From Paralichthys olivaceus (Eukaryota > Chordata > Actinopteri > Pleuronectiformes > Paralichthyidae), in NCBI RefSeq assembly GCF_024713975.1, contig NC_091102.1, forward strand, positions 26,385,001 to 26,449,000: DNA of 64,000 bases, in the 5' to 3' direction. The notes beneath the pieces were generated by a model. The model worked only from the letters and a program-made list of their open reading frames with translations, made no database searches and was not told the origin of the DNA. Shown here piece after piece: positions 11,946 to 22,789 of the stretch; positions within the stretch are counted from its first letter, which is position 1; every line of letters begins with the position of its first letter. Both the position numbers and the translations under genes were made by a program.

Positions 11946-11961
11946 GAAGAAGAAGAAGAAG
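11946..11961. repeat. Short (GAA)n block flanking the Tx1-clade LINE
   Basis: Five GAA units on the 5' side of the minus-strand element, matching the block at 6,435-6,478. Together they mark the interrupted microsatellite target. Confidence 0.8.
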
Positions 11962-12996
11962 GTGGAGTGAGTGACCAGCTTCAAGTTCCTGGTCAAGAAG
12001 GCTCACTAGCACCTCTTTTTCCTGAGGACCCTGAAGAAAAATCTTCAGACATCATAGTAAACTTTTACCGCTGTACCATCGAGAGCATCCTTACAAGCTG
12101 TATGATGGTTTGGTATGGGAACTGCTCTGTTGCGAACCAGAAAGCATCGCAGAGGGTAGTGAAAACTGGAGCCTCTCTTCCTGCTATCGAGGACATCTAC
12201 AGGAAGTGCTGTCTCAAGAGGGCAACAAACATTCAAAAAGACTGTTACCACCCAGCACATGGACTGTTTACCCTTCTGCCTTCTGGGAGGCGATTCAGGT
12301 GTCTCCGGACAAAAACATCCAGGTTCAAGAACAGTTTCTTTCCTTCAGCTGTCTCCCTTTTGAACTCTGCCCTCCGACACCGCATTGCCCCCTTCAAACA
12401 CACACACACTCCTTCACACACACACTGCCCCCCCACCCCTGCCCAGAAAGAACCCGACCCCTAAGCCCCACACAAACACACTGACCAACCCTTACTCCCC
12501 ATCTCAGAAATACACGCTATGGACTGAGTAATGTGAATTCCCACCGCCTGCACCCCTGAATTATTTCACTGAATAACGTGAATTCATATCACCTGCACTC
12601 CTGTTTATACTGTACACTGTACATACACTGTATATAACCTGTATATTGTGTCAATAGCAATATCTGGTAGAATCATATCACTCATACTGTATATATACCT
12701 ACCTACTGTAAGATATTTATTTAGCATTTACATATACTTTAGCATACTGTAAAATGTGCTTATTCACTGTTTAGCATATACATATACTTAAGCATACTGT
12801 ACAATATATTATTCACTGCTTAGCATATACATATACTTTAGCATCTGTAACATACATTTATTCACTGTTTAGCATATACACATACTTAAGCATATTGTAC
12901 CATATATTTATTCACTGTTGGTTGGATGCAAACTGCATTTCATTGCTTTGTACTTGTGACATGTGCAATGACAATAAAGTTGAATCTAAATCTAAA
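11962..12996 (+). mobile_element. LINE fragment: ORF2 C-terminus and 3' UTR
   Basis: 12,057-12,400 encodes NFYRCTIESILTSCMMVWYGN, then RVVKTGASLPAIEDIYRKC, then HPAHGLFTLLPSGRRFRCLR and RFKNSFFPSAVSLLN. This is the familiar C-terminal region of a common teleost LINE ORF2. Upstream (11,962-12,050) a shifted frame carries the preceding SFKFL and LVKKAH-type motifs, so a frameshift is present. The 3' UTR contains a minisatellite and AATAAA at 12,973-12,978, ending in an A/T-rich tail near 12,996. It is 5'-truncated and dead. The exact clade is not resolved by eye. Confidence 0.7.
12711..12920. repeat. Minisatellite of about 49-50 bp, roughly four units
   Basis: The phrase TTATTCACTG starts at 12,760, 12,809, 12,858 and 12,908, giving periods of 49, 49 and 50. 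Each unit contains TAGCATATACATATACTT with small changes. It lies in the 3' UTR of the LINE fragment. Confidence 0.8.
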
Positions 12997-13009
12997 AGAA
13001 GAAGAAGTA

Positions 13010-14101
13010 TGTCACATGATTGGAGCAGCGCAGCTCAAGTTGGTTGCCTGAACTAGCTCGCAAGCATCACTCCGTTTATAATAATATCTAATAATATTAT
13101 TTTAACTTTGATGACTGATTTTTTTTTACCAACATCAGTCCTGGTATAATTTTGGTGTTTATTGATGCAGTTAGATCCATTTGTAAAACAGTTATATGTT
13201 TGGCATGTTTGACATTCTAAAGATAAGCAGTTCTACAGTTAATTAGGACCAACAATAACTGCAGTCAGCCCTTTTTTTTGATTGGTCAAATTGTATAATA
13301 TGCTGTGTCTACTTCTTCGAGAATTTTGTTGGAGCTTTGGAGCTCTGGTAGGACATGAGAGTTCGCTGGACTTTTCCTAGATATTTGTTATGCTAGTGTG
13401 GGACTCTAGGTGACTGGCTCACATGCCGTGGTCACATGACCAGCCGGTAGTCAGGAAGCAATAAAAAGTCTACCAGTTCCAGAGAGCTTCTTGACTGTCT
13501 ACTGAATGATTTTATGTAAGGAGTCAGCTTTCTCTCCTCTCTGTAGCCATAGAGGACACTGTAAAAGGCCAGGTCCATGCTGACACACTGTCTCCATTCT
13601 GTGGTGAGGCTGCACTGGGTGACAATCTTTAAACTCAATACCGCATGAACTGTTATTATTAATATTTATTGTAAAGTGCATGTTGCTGTGTTAGGCTTGC
13701 TGTCTCTTCTCTTCTGTCTCCCACAGTTGTCCGGTAGGACGCCAGCAAAACCCGACCTTCACCACTTAACTAGTCTGTTATTTGGTTACTTACCTCATAC
13801 ATCTGGTATTTTAAATTATTTTTATACTGTTTGTAATAAAGTTCAATGAATCACAGTACTCCTCTTGCCAATCATTCCTGTTTGGTTAAGCCACATGGTC
13901 ATATGATTTACTGATAAGAATTAAGGGTATAAGGGTTCCTCCTGCCCCTAAGCAGGAGATGATGTTGTCAGAACAGAGTTTCTCTTACCCAAGGGAACCA
14001 CACTTGTAGAGTATGTTCAAAGTTCACTGTCATCATTTTTCATTTTGACTTCAAGAAGAATTTGGCAGGCTCTCTAGATCAGCCTCCTTGTCTCCATCCC
14101 T

Positions 14102-14105
<4 letters not shown>
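13010..14105. other. Unassigned sequence
   Basis: No frame resembles a known protein. There is an AATAAA-like site near 13,840 and small inverted motifs (CCTGC...GCAGG near 13,945). A decayed LTR-type or DNA element is possible but cannot be shown. Confidence 0.25.

Positions 14106-14159
<54 letters not shown>
14106..14159. repeat. (GT)n microsatellite
   Basis: About 25 GT units followed by a GCGCG end. Potentially Z-DNA forming and length-polymorphic. Confidence 0.95.
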
Positions 14160-14162
<3 letters not shown>

Positions 14163-16040
14163 ATGCGTGTGTGATTTCAGGAGGGGCATTAGGAGAGCAG
14201 TCACCCAGTCGCAGCTGTTCCCATTGCCAATCTACTCAGCTTAAAAAGTAGACTTCAGCTTCACTATGCCGTCAGAGCTTAGTCTCTGTTACACTCACCC
14301 CTCCTGTGCCCACTTATCTGTTTTTTGACTTGTCTGCAATCTCTGGATTTTGGAGTCTGGATAAGCCCTTGCTCACCTGGTCCTGTAGATTCCACTCTCT
14401 GAACCCCCACTCCCCACCCCTGACCCTACCACCTGCCTGAATGCCTGTCCTGAACACCAACTCTCTTTCTCAATAACATTTATTATTATTATTATTTATA
14501 TATTTACTTTAACATTTCTTCAAACTGTGTCTACATTTGGGCTTAGTCAAATCTTGTGCCTTAACAAAACATAGACTACAAAGTTTTGTTGAAGAACATG
14601 TCAACGTTATGCTTAGACTTTATTGGTTAACCCTTAGGGTACCTTGGGGAAATGTTGGGCTTTTTCATTATTTTTTTTTATAATTTAGGCTGTGTTTCAT
14701 TATTTTTTTTAATAATTTGGGCTGTGTTGATGCATATGGCAACATTTTCCAAAGATGTGTATTTAATTGTGGAATTTTAAAATTTTTGCCTAAAAAAAAA
14801 TCGAATCAAATTTAACAAGTAGCTAGTAACGACAATACAGGAGCAGTATGGAGGCTTTTTTTTCTTGGTGTTTTTTTACATTCCGAGATGTTGTCCCCAG
14901 TTACTTCAATTGTGTTGGATTTGGCTGCAACACTCTTTACCCCCGAGACCCCACAAGTATTTTGAAGACTTCACCCACTATCAGCATAATGTTGAGTAGA
15001 AAATGAGTGAATTTTCATTCTTGGTGAACTATCTCTTAAAGTATCCTGTACTTTTACAGATGATTTAAATGGGCTATTACATCAATTACTTATGCTGAGT
15101 ATTCGCTTGAGACAATCTTTTAGTAAGGGCTTGGTAGTATAAATGCCAACCCATACAAATAACCGACAGTGCAATCTTACTTTGAAATAATTTCTAACAG
15201 CACACGTGTTACTCTTGTTTATAAAAGACTTTATGTATGGATTATGATATCCAACATGCTGTTGAGATTGTGATATTATGACCTACTAAGTCCATCATTA
15301 TGTGACGCAGGCAGCAGTTTGTGATATTCAGATGGATTTGAGAAGTTGCCATTTCAGGGAAAAATGTTTTGATACTTAGTTTAATTTCCAAGGTTTTACA
15401 GATTGCTTTCTGAACCTTAAGCAGCATAAAGAGGATCAATTGGAGCTAAGAAGTACTAGGGCAGGCTTCCGGATGCTATGCCAATCAGAGGAAAGAGCAC
15501 TTTTGAGAAGATTTCTTAAGAAAGCATGATGTAAATATTGTCTGTTTTAGTCAGAGGCTCAAGGTTGCATAACAGGCAGTTTGTCATAGATAAGGATTTT
15601 CTTTAGTATGAATCCTGCATAGCTTTGCTAGTGGCATTCCACAATAAAATGGAAATGAAGTTTTAAGTGTGCTGGTTAATCTTGATTACAAAACTGACCT
15701 CCAGAGTTACACATTTGGGTATTACACTCCTTCAAAAAGACAAAGCCCCCACTGCACTTCAATCAAAGGCAATAATTACAACTGCAACATGTGTAATTGT
15801 ATTTCAGATTGAGTTTCTGTTATTCTGTTAGTCATATTGTTAGACTATATTACTTTTGTAAGGGTGAATGTAATGAACTACATGGGAGCTTCTTGTTTGC
15901 TACATATCACTCTGTGAGCATTTATGTATCTCCTCAACAGCAAAACCACTTGGTTTCATCAAAAACATCCGCTTTCAACCCACCCTGATGCTTCATTACC
16001 ATAAAAACCCCAGCTCCTTAAAGGAGCAGGCAACAGTGCA
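14160..16040. other. Unassigned intergenic sequence
   Basis: AT-rich with T-runs at 14,660-14,710 and 14,855-14,880. Short open frames look random. I see no repeat family or RNA gene that I can defend. Confidence 0.25.
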
Positions 16041-16043
16041 AAC

Positions 16044-16275
16044 CAATTCAATTCAATTTTATTTGTATAGCACCAAATCATAATATACTTTATCTCAAGG
16101 CACTTTACATAGAAGGTCAAGACCTTAAAATCTCATTAATATAGAGAACAGTTCCCAACAGTTCCCACAATGAGCAGCACTTTGCGACTGTGGAGGAAAA
16201 ACTCCCCCATTAACAGAAAGAAAAACCTCTAGAACCAGACTCAATGTGGGCAGTCATCTGCCTCAACCGCTTAAC
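16044..16275 (-). mobile_element. LINE/SINE 3' end, minus orientation
   Basis: It starts with ATTCAATTCAATTTTATTTG, then TATAGCACCAAATCAT and TCTCAAGGCACTTTACATAG. Further on are AACAGTTCCCACAATGAGCA and AACCTCTAGAACCAGACTCA. This is a very common teleost 3'-UTR repeat, in which the (ATTGA)n-type tail marks the 3' end on the minus strand. No coding part is present. Confidence 0.65.
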
Positions 16276-16973
16276 ATATAGTCAAGTATCCAAACATCCA
16301 ACCTTTCACCTTCATTTTAGGAGAGTATTTTAATATTCCTCTCACTTCTGCTTTTACTTATGCTAGTCAACTATCAATGAGCATATACTGTTCTCTGAAA
16401 TGTCAGCATGCACCAACAAAGTCCCAAATCTACAGGGAATATGCAGCTAATTCTAGTGTCTATGGTCTCATCACTTAATCATCTTAGTGGATCATATAAC
16501 AAAAGTCACACAGTGTGCATTGTGTTAAATCGAATAGAGCAAGGAAGTTTTATAATGCTTACTTTTATGATTAAACTTTTTTTAACCACAAACATTATTC
16601 TGAATTCAGATAATACTGTTTTTTTAACTAACTTCTGACTATAGAGTAAAAGCTTAAAAATGTAGCCATGTTGGTATTCTAACATTGTATTTAAGATAAA
16701 TTCAGTTCTAAAATTCTTGTAAGATCCTACCTTAAGAGCAGAAAGAAGGACCTCTAGGCCACTGGAGGTTCTTGGGGAGGTTGCCATTCTTCGTCGCCTT
16801 TGCTGTCAATCAGTTGGTCATGAAGACAGTCAGACAATGTAAAACTAACTGGCACACGGAAAAACAGACGGACAGAAAAGAGATAGGTGTACTCGCACAG
16901 CTCGAGATCCTCAATCAGGGGTAGACAGATGACAGTGTCATCTCTCCCTCTCTCTCTATATATCTCTCTCTCC

Positions 16974-17023
<50 letters not shown>

Positions 17024-17835
17024 TGAAACCAAAGCATCTGTCTCCAGTTCTCTCTGACACCAACACATATGTCCACATACAACATTGCTGCTGTGTCTAA
17101 TGAGTGAGAGAAAGGTGACACAGACTCCTAACTAAAATTGTCAGGACCATGCAGGGTATGTGTGTTTGTCTGGGAGACATATGCACAGGACGCTGTAGGT
17201 GTCCTCTTTTTCTTAAAGCATACTCAATGTTGATTGATTAATGTCTTTTAAAACCATCTTACTACATGCTGCAGGACAAATATATTACAGTTCTATATTC
17301 TTTAAGTGTTTCATGATGGATTAGTTTAGTATTTCATTAAAATCATGGGGCTTTGGTCTTTTGGAGAAGATTGGTCACATGAACATAAATAAAAGTGGTA
17401 AATATTTGTGTTCTTGTGTATGAGTGCATGCATATGCCTGTGCATGTGTAATTCTATCCCCCAGGATAAAGTGCTCCAGAAAACATTTGTGCTGTGGTGT
17501 TGAAAAGGCAGCCACTATAAAAAGGCCTGGACAAGACCAGCTGGTCAGCTGCAGGACACAGACTATTGAACGAGGCAGAGCTCAATGAGTAAGGGTTGAT
17601 GGCTGATTACCTTTAAAATGTGACAATTTTTTGGGGTAATCTAAAAACTCAGAAAACACAGAAAAATGGCAAGTATTGAGTAATTAATGTTAAAACCATT
17701 AGTCCAAAGTGTGGAACAAAGAACCAGCCTTAGCACCTGTGTTTACAAACAATAACTTACATTAAAATATATATATATGAACGACCAGGTATCTGTCCAT
17801 CATGTATGGCATTAGAAACATCTGTCTGTATTATG
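16276..17835. other. Mostly unassigned sequence with CT/CA simple repeats
   Basis: Simple-sequence DNA lies at about 16,939-17,022, (CT)n passing into (CA)n. The remainder contains short frames without homology I recognise. One promoter-like site is listed separately. Confidence 0.3.
17516..17588 (+). promoter_or_regulatory. TATA-box promoter and short first exon candidate
   Basis: TATAAAAAGG at 17,516-17,525 is a strong TATA box. About 30 bases downstream a start site near 17,546 would give a short exon ending at 17,588, directly before a GTAAGG splice donor. An ATG at 17,585 lies one base before that donor. No downstream exon could be identified, so the gene, if any, is unknown. A retroelement or hAT-derived promoter is also possible. 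Confidence 0.25.
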
Positions 17836-18700
17836 AAGGGGTGTAAGGGTCATGTATCTCGGTACGCACGTGTGTGGAATGCAGCGAGTCCACGTGCGGA
17901 ACTTATTTGTGTGCGTCTCAAATTTCCAGGGACAACTTTAGGGTAGGACCGGATGTGCTGTCGGATCGTCGTCATAGCGACGGCAGACAAACAGGAGTGG
18001 GCGGACACTCCTTCCTCATTTAAGTCTGTGTGAGAATACTTCAGTTTCGCAGTCAGTGCTGCTGCTACCGGACGTGTCGCTGGTAGCGCATTGAACATGC
18101 AACCTGAGAATAACACTAACGAGTTCAGTGCACAGCCACCTTCACCATCAAAGCCGCCGCTTGCACATGGCTCAGCCCGTGTCAAAGCACTAACGAGCGT
18201 CATAGGTGTTTATTATAGCAGCGGACATGCGACCATTCTCTGTTGGTGAGAACTCAGGGTCCCAACACACTGAAAGTAATCGAGCCCCGTTACAAAGTCC
18301 GCCTTTCAGCCAGCGAGTCATTTATAGACCGTTTTATAAACCTCTGTCCACGTGAGAGTGTTCCCCACAGTGGAGACACTGTTAGTGCCAGCAGGGCATC
18401 AAACCCTCTGCAAACTATCTGGACAAGTTCATTGTTTTAAATCAAATAGAAATAAAATACATATGTTTAATAATGATAATCATACAATACAATAACGGTG
18501 CAGTTTAAGTACAGTACATTTACGTTTTTTGAGTGAATGTTTATTTTGTTATTTTTCTTTTGTAATATGTACTTGGGTAAGAAAGACGCAGCCATAGTCT
18601 GCTCTGTTCCTCGTTTGTACTGTAGTGTACCGACAATGTACCAAACCGTGACCTTAAAACTGAGGTCCGTACTCAACTGTGATATTTGTGTACACCCCTA
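17836..18700. mobile_element. Non-autonomous hAT DNA transposon, 865 bp
   Basis: The left end reads AAGGGGTGTAAGGGTCATG. The right end, reverse-complemented, reads TAGGGGTGTACACAAATATC. The GGGGTGTA terminal motif is typical of vertebrate hAT elements. Flanking 8-mers GTATTATG (17,828-17,835) and GTATTACA (18,701-18,708) match at 6 of 8 positions, as expected for an old 8-bp target duplication. The interior is GC-richer on the left, with no intact transposase. Confidence 0.7.
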
Positions 18701-18719
18701 GTATTACATCATAAATCAA

Positions 18720-19885
18720 AGGGTGGTTAATGGGGCACGGCTGAGTCAGAGAGAGAGGGTACAGTCGTAAATTCAATGTAATCCAGTCATTGTTGAGATC
18801 TTTCGATAAAGAAAAGAAGGCCTAGTGGAAAAAAAAGTAGGAAAGAACATGATGCTGAGTATTCAGATGAAACTGATAATAAATCATATACTTGTGGTTT
18901 GGATAAATACCCCCCCCCCCCAAAAAAAAAAAAAACAAATAGAGAGAATACCATACCTAATATCCACGCCAGCAGAGAGTGTAAAAGAGAATATTTAGTA
19001 ATGGTGCCAGGGAAAAAGGCCGGCTTCGGAGAGGAAAAGACTAGTGCTACTACAAGCCATAGAGTGAGGAAAATAAAGGACTATCAGCAGTGGTGTAGGG
19101 AAAAGCCACTGGATGCAGGTGTGGCCAGAGGTGGTCTCCCTCCTGGCACACCGAAAACTGGGCGATGCTGTGCTCCCTTTCATATACAGGTGTGCTATAT
19201 GTCTCTTTCTCTCCTTCCGTTTCCACTCTCGTGGTGGCTGCAGACTGGCGTGGAAGAGCATGTTGTTTGGCGTGTCTTCCTTTCGAAGTGGTGAAGCCTT
19301 TGTTTAGCGTTGATTTTGTCATATTAATTTTGTTTGCATTTTGTGTTGTTATTTACTTCGGTTATTTTGTATTTTCCTGGATTTGTTTTATTTTGTTATT
19401 TCATTTTCAATATAGATTTTTGTCAGCACCAGTTATGTCTAGCCCTTTGGCGGGCAGTGCTAGTTTTTGTCATTGGTGTAATTGATCCTGCTGCATGACA
19501 TTTTTTAGTTTCTGTTGAATTAGTAATTACTTTGTTAAAAAAAGTTATTTTCCTTTGAAACTGAAAACCGTCCCTCGCCCTATTGTATTGGATGAACCTT
19601 TGTGACCTTGCTAATTCACAATTAAGCTCTAGTAATTTCGTGGGGGTTAAACTCCCCTAGGTGGCATTGTTGCAGCTAATTTTCACTCCAGTAGCTCAGC
19701 TGCCAGTAGTAGACACGCTGCACACAGCCGGAGCAACCGCAGTGTGTCCAGAATGTTACAGGGATCAACAGTGAAGGCTTTTGAGGGGGTTGATGACCTT
19801 TGCAGTAACATTGGTATTCATGTCGGAAAGAAACGACATCCAGATACGTCAGTTGGAGTCTAATAACATACAAGAATGTGCTCTG
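18720..19885. other. Unclassified block, possibly decayed retroelement
   Basis: It contains a C11A13 homopolymer pair near 18,911-18,934, then a T-rich stretch (19,310-19,420) and a purine-rich start. The frame at 19,165-19,485 is hydrophobic because it is T-rich, not because it resembles a protein. Identity unknown. Confidence 0.25.
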
Positions 19886-19887
19886 AA

Positions 19888-20130
19888 ATGCTAGATCCTC
19901 CTATTATTCAACATGAATAGAAGAAATAAGAACAACCCCAGGTTCCTCTTCAGCACTGTAGCCAGAGTCATAGCTATTCTTCTAACTCAGAGGAACAATG
20001 ATTTCATGAGCTTCTTTACAAATACAATTTTAACCATCAAGGAACATAATACCCAACCTCCTCCCCATGAATAGTACGGATACATTGTCCAGTTCAGAAA
20101 CCTTAGAACCAATTGTGGCACCAGATTTTT
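19888..20130 (+). mobile_element. Small LINE ORF2 fragment (region between endonuclease and RT)
   Basis: The forward frames read NNPRFLFSTVARV and then DFMSFFTNTI-type wording, typical of the linker before the reverse transcriptase in L2/CR1-like fish LINEs. It is heavily decayed and ends where the polypurine tract begins. Confidence 0.5.
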
Positions 20131-20150
20131 ATTTGGACCACTTTTTTCAG

Positions 20151-20375
20151 TCCATTAGTGATTGAGAGGAAGATGGGGAGAGGAAAAAAGAGGAGATAAG
20201 GAGAAGAAGAGGAGAGGAGGAGAGGAAGAGGAGTAGAAGACGATAGGGAGACAAGAGGAGGTAAGGAGAGGGAGAGAGGAAATGAGGAAAGGAAGAGAAA
20301 AGGAGACGAGGAGAGGAAGAGATGAAAAGATGACAGGAGAAAGAGAAAAGGAGATATGAGGAAGAGGAGGACAAA
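20151..20375. repeat. Polypurine tract (GGAGA-rich)
   Basis: About 225 bases almost entirely A and G on the plus strand, in irregular GAGGA/GGAGA units. This composition can form triplex (H-DNA) structures. The leucine/serine-rich frames on the other strand are composition artefacts. Confidence 0.85.
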
Positions 20376-22190
20376 ATAGCCAATAGCCAAAAACAGTAGA
20401 TAATCAAAGATTCTGTTAATTGCAAACCAATCCCAGGTGGAAAACCGTTTTTTATTTTAAAACTTTTCCTGGAATGTAATGATTGTGTGAACCCAGATGA
20501 TGTTAAAAAAAAATACTTGTTACCTTATTACACACAGTACTGTATACCGTGTACTATATATTATTATATTTATGATATAATATAATATATATTGACAAAT
20601 ACAATGGATCCAAACTTTTTGTTTTGTTTTTTTTAATGTGGTATGATTACTATCTGTTGCACACAAACACACAGCAGAACCTTTGCTTGATGGCTAATTC
20701 CATCAATGGCTAAGACCTAATTCCCCTTCTTTTCTTATCCTGCAACTTGTGGAGGTCCCGCTCTTGCACAGCAAACAGCTATGATGCATTTTGTTTCCAG
20801 TACTGTGACCCTTGGAAGTGGGGGTGTAAACCAGGAAAAAACATTAACACTTAAGAGGTTGGTCCAGTCAAGATTAATCATGTGCCATCTAATTTTCCAT
20901 CCAGAGAAAGTTAAGACTTAAAAATGAAACAAAATTAAAATGACCAACCTGTTGTTGGCATCTTGTACTTTCCGATGATTCCCTAAGGGGTAGCCCCACA
21001 TTCCAAAAACCAGACCACCACCATTCTGCTGGGACTCAACCTGCCACCACCCACCTCAGCAATGTACACTGAATAATATATATAAAAATAAGTTTTATCA
21101 CACACAGCATTCAAAATCCTAGCAATGGTTAATGATCTCTTTTATCAACACTCACTAGAAAATGTGCAAATGATACATTTTAACATGTATAATACTGTAC
21201 TTTGAATAATAGTTTGTGTCTAATATTGTTTTTCAATTCATTTGTCTTATTACTGTTGTGACTGCTCCTTCTACTTCATTAAAAATTCCAGAATCTATAA
21301 ATATGCAAATACATTTACTCTCAAAAGTGTAACTGTTGGACACAAAATGTCTCCACGGCTTCAGGTTTCCACATTACAGTTGTGTAAGTTAAATATTGGA
21401 CCAGAATTGACTTTTAAACTATTTGTGATGTCACAAATCATGCCTTTAGGCCCCCTTAAACTTGTTTTTTCAATAAGCACAGAGAAACTCTCCACCTTCA
21501 GCAGACTAATGTCAGAACAGCTCCGTATATACATTATTCTGCACAGTGAAGCTCTAACATCCAACTGTATGAACAAGAGGAAAAACAAGTGGAGGGGAAC
21601 TTATATAAATCTGATATGACAGATTTTCAAAGCATTTCATTTGATTTCTTAGGTTCTGCTCTTTAAAAGTTGAGGTTTATTTGTGAGTTTTTGGATGAAC
21701 TTTACTAGGAAAATTAAGTGAAAATTTGACGAGTCAGATTCAGGACTGTTGTTTGTCAGTTAGATTTTGTTCAGTGAGAGCAGCGGAATATCAAATGATC
21801 TATCTTTTCTCACTACATGAGCCTTTTCATACCCTCAGCTGTGCATCAACTACAGGCTATGTGTACTTCTTTTAAAAATACAAACATCTGAAATTTTCAT
21901 TTATCTTATCACATCGGCCATGGGAAGCAGATCATTATTGGGTATCAGCTGGAAAAAAATAGTCGTGCATAATCACTTTATATTCCTTCTTCTATCTTTG
22001 GTGATTGGCTTGGGAATGTAATAATTTCCTTGTTGACTCAAATTCATACATACATTTCATATCAATTTGCAGAACTTTTTGTGTCATCTTGCTGACAGAG
22101 ACACGGCAAAAAGTGGTGGAGGTGATGAAACATTTGCATAATAATGTAACTGCAAGGAATAAGACAAAGAATATGTTCAAATCAAGTGTT
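20376..22190. other. Unassigned AT-rich intergenic sequence
   Basis: Includes a TA-rich patch at 20,540-20,600. The open frames are short and resemble nothing I know. No supported repeat or gene. Confidence 0.25.
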
Positions 22191-22194
22191 AAAT

Positions 22195-22350
22195 AAGATT
22201 ACTTTTATTATCATGTTGCATGCAATCCACACAGTAAATTACACACAAATGAAATTTATTTTGCTCTCCCTCAGATCACACACACACACAGAGGGGAGCA
22301 GGGCAGCCATTATACGGCGCCCATAGAGCAGTTGGGGGTTTGGTGCCCCA
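22195..22350. repeat. Dispersed teleost repeat fragment
   Basis: It reads TTTATTATCATGTTGCATGC, then ACACACAAATGAAATTTATT, a short CA run, and CGGCGCCCATAGAGCAGTTG before GGGGTTTGGTGCC. I recognise this word order from a repeat common in fish genomes. The family name is not certain. Confidence 0.5.
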
Positions 22351-22789
22351 AAATAGGTGTTTTGCATGTATATAAATCTAATTATATTTTATTTCCCATC
22401 CTTTAACTAGTATATATAATATTATATATCATATCACCGTCTGAAAACTGGAATCAGGCAGAGGTAGAGATGTACTGGTTTTGTTTGCAGCTGGGATTCA
22501 CTTAAAGAACCAGACATTGTTTTATACTTTCCTTATCCTTCCCTCTAAGGCGAGTAGTGCAGTGTCATTTCGGTGAGGGCTGACTCACATTTTAGAGAAT
22601 GTCATTCATATTTTCCACATTAATGCTTTCAGTTCTTCAGATAATCTGTAAACCTGTTTCTGGAGTGAACATATGACACCTATTAAGCACAGTTGCATTC
22701 GTTGAAACTTGTAAACTCATACAATGGGAAAGATCCTTTGACAGCATGTTTTTGTTTGTTGTCTCTTTTGACTTTCCTCTTGCGCTTTT

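Noticed and set aside
14062-14244. 60-codon frame with a CVCVCV stretch
   Set aside because: It is a translation of the (GT)n microsatellite.
19165-19485. 106-codon hydrophobic frame resembling a membrane protein
   Set aside because: It arises from a T-rich stretch with poor codon character and no homology I recognise.
20103-20425. Leucine/serine-rich minus-strand frames of 92-95 codons
   Set aside because: They are the complement of the polypurine tract and are composition artefacts.
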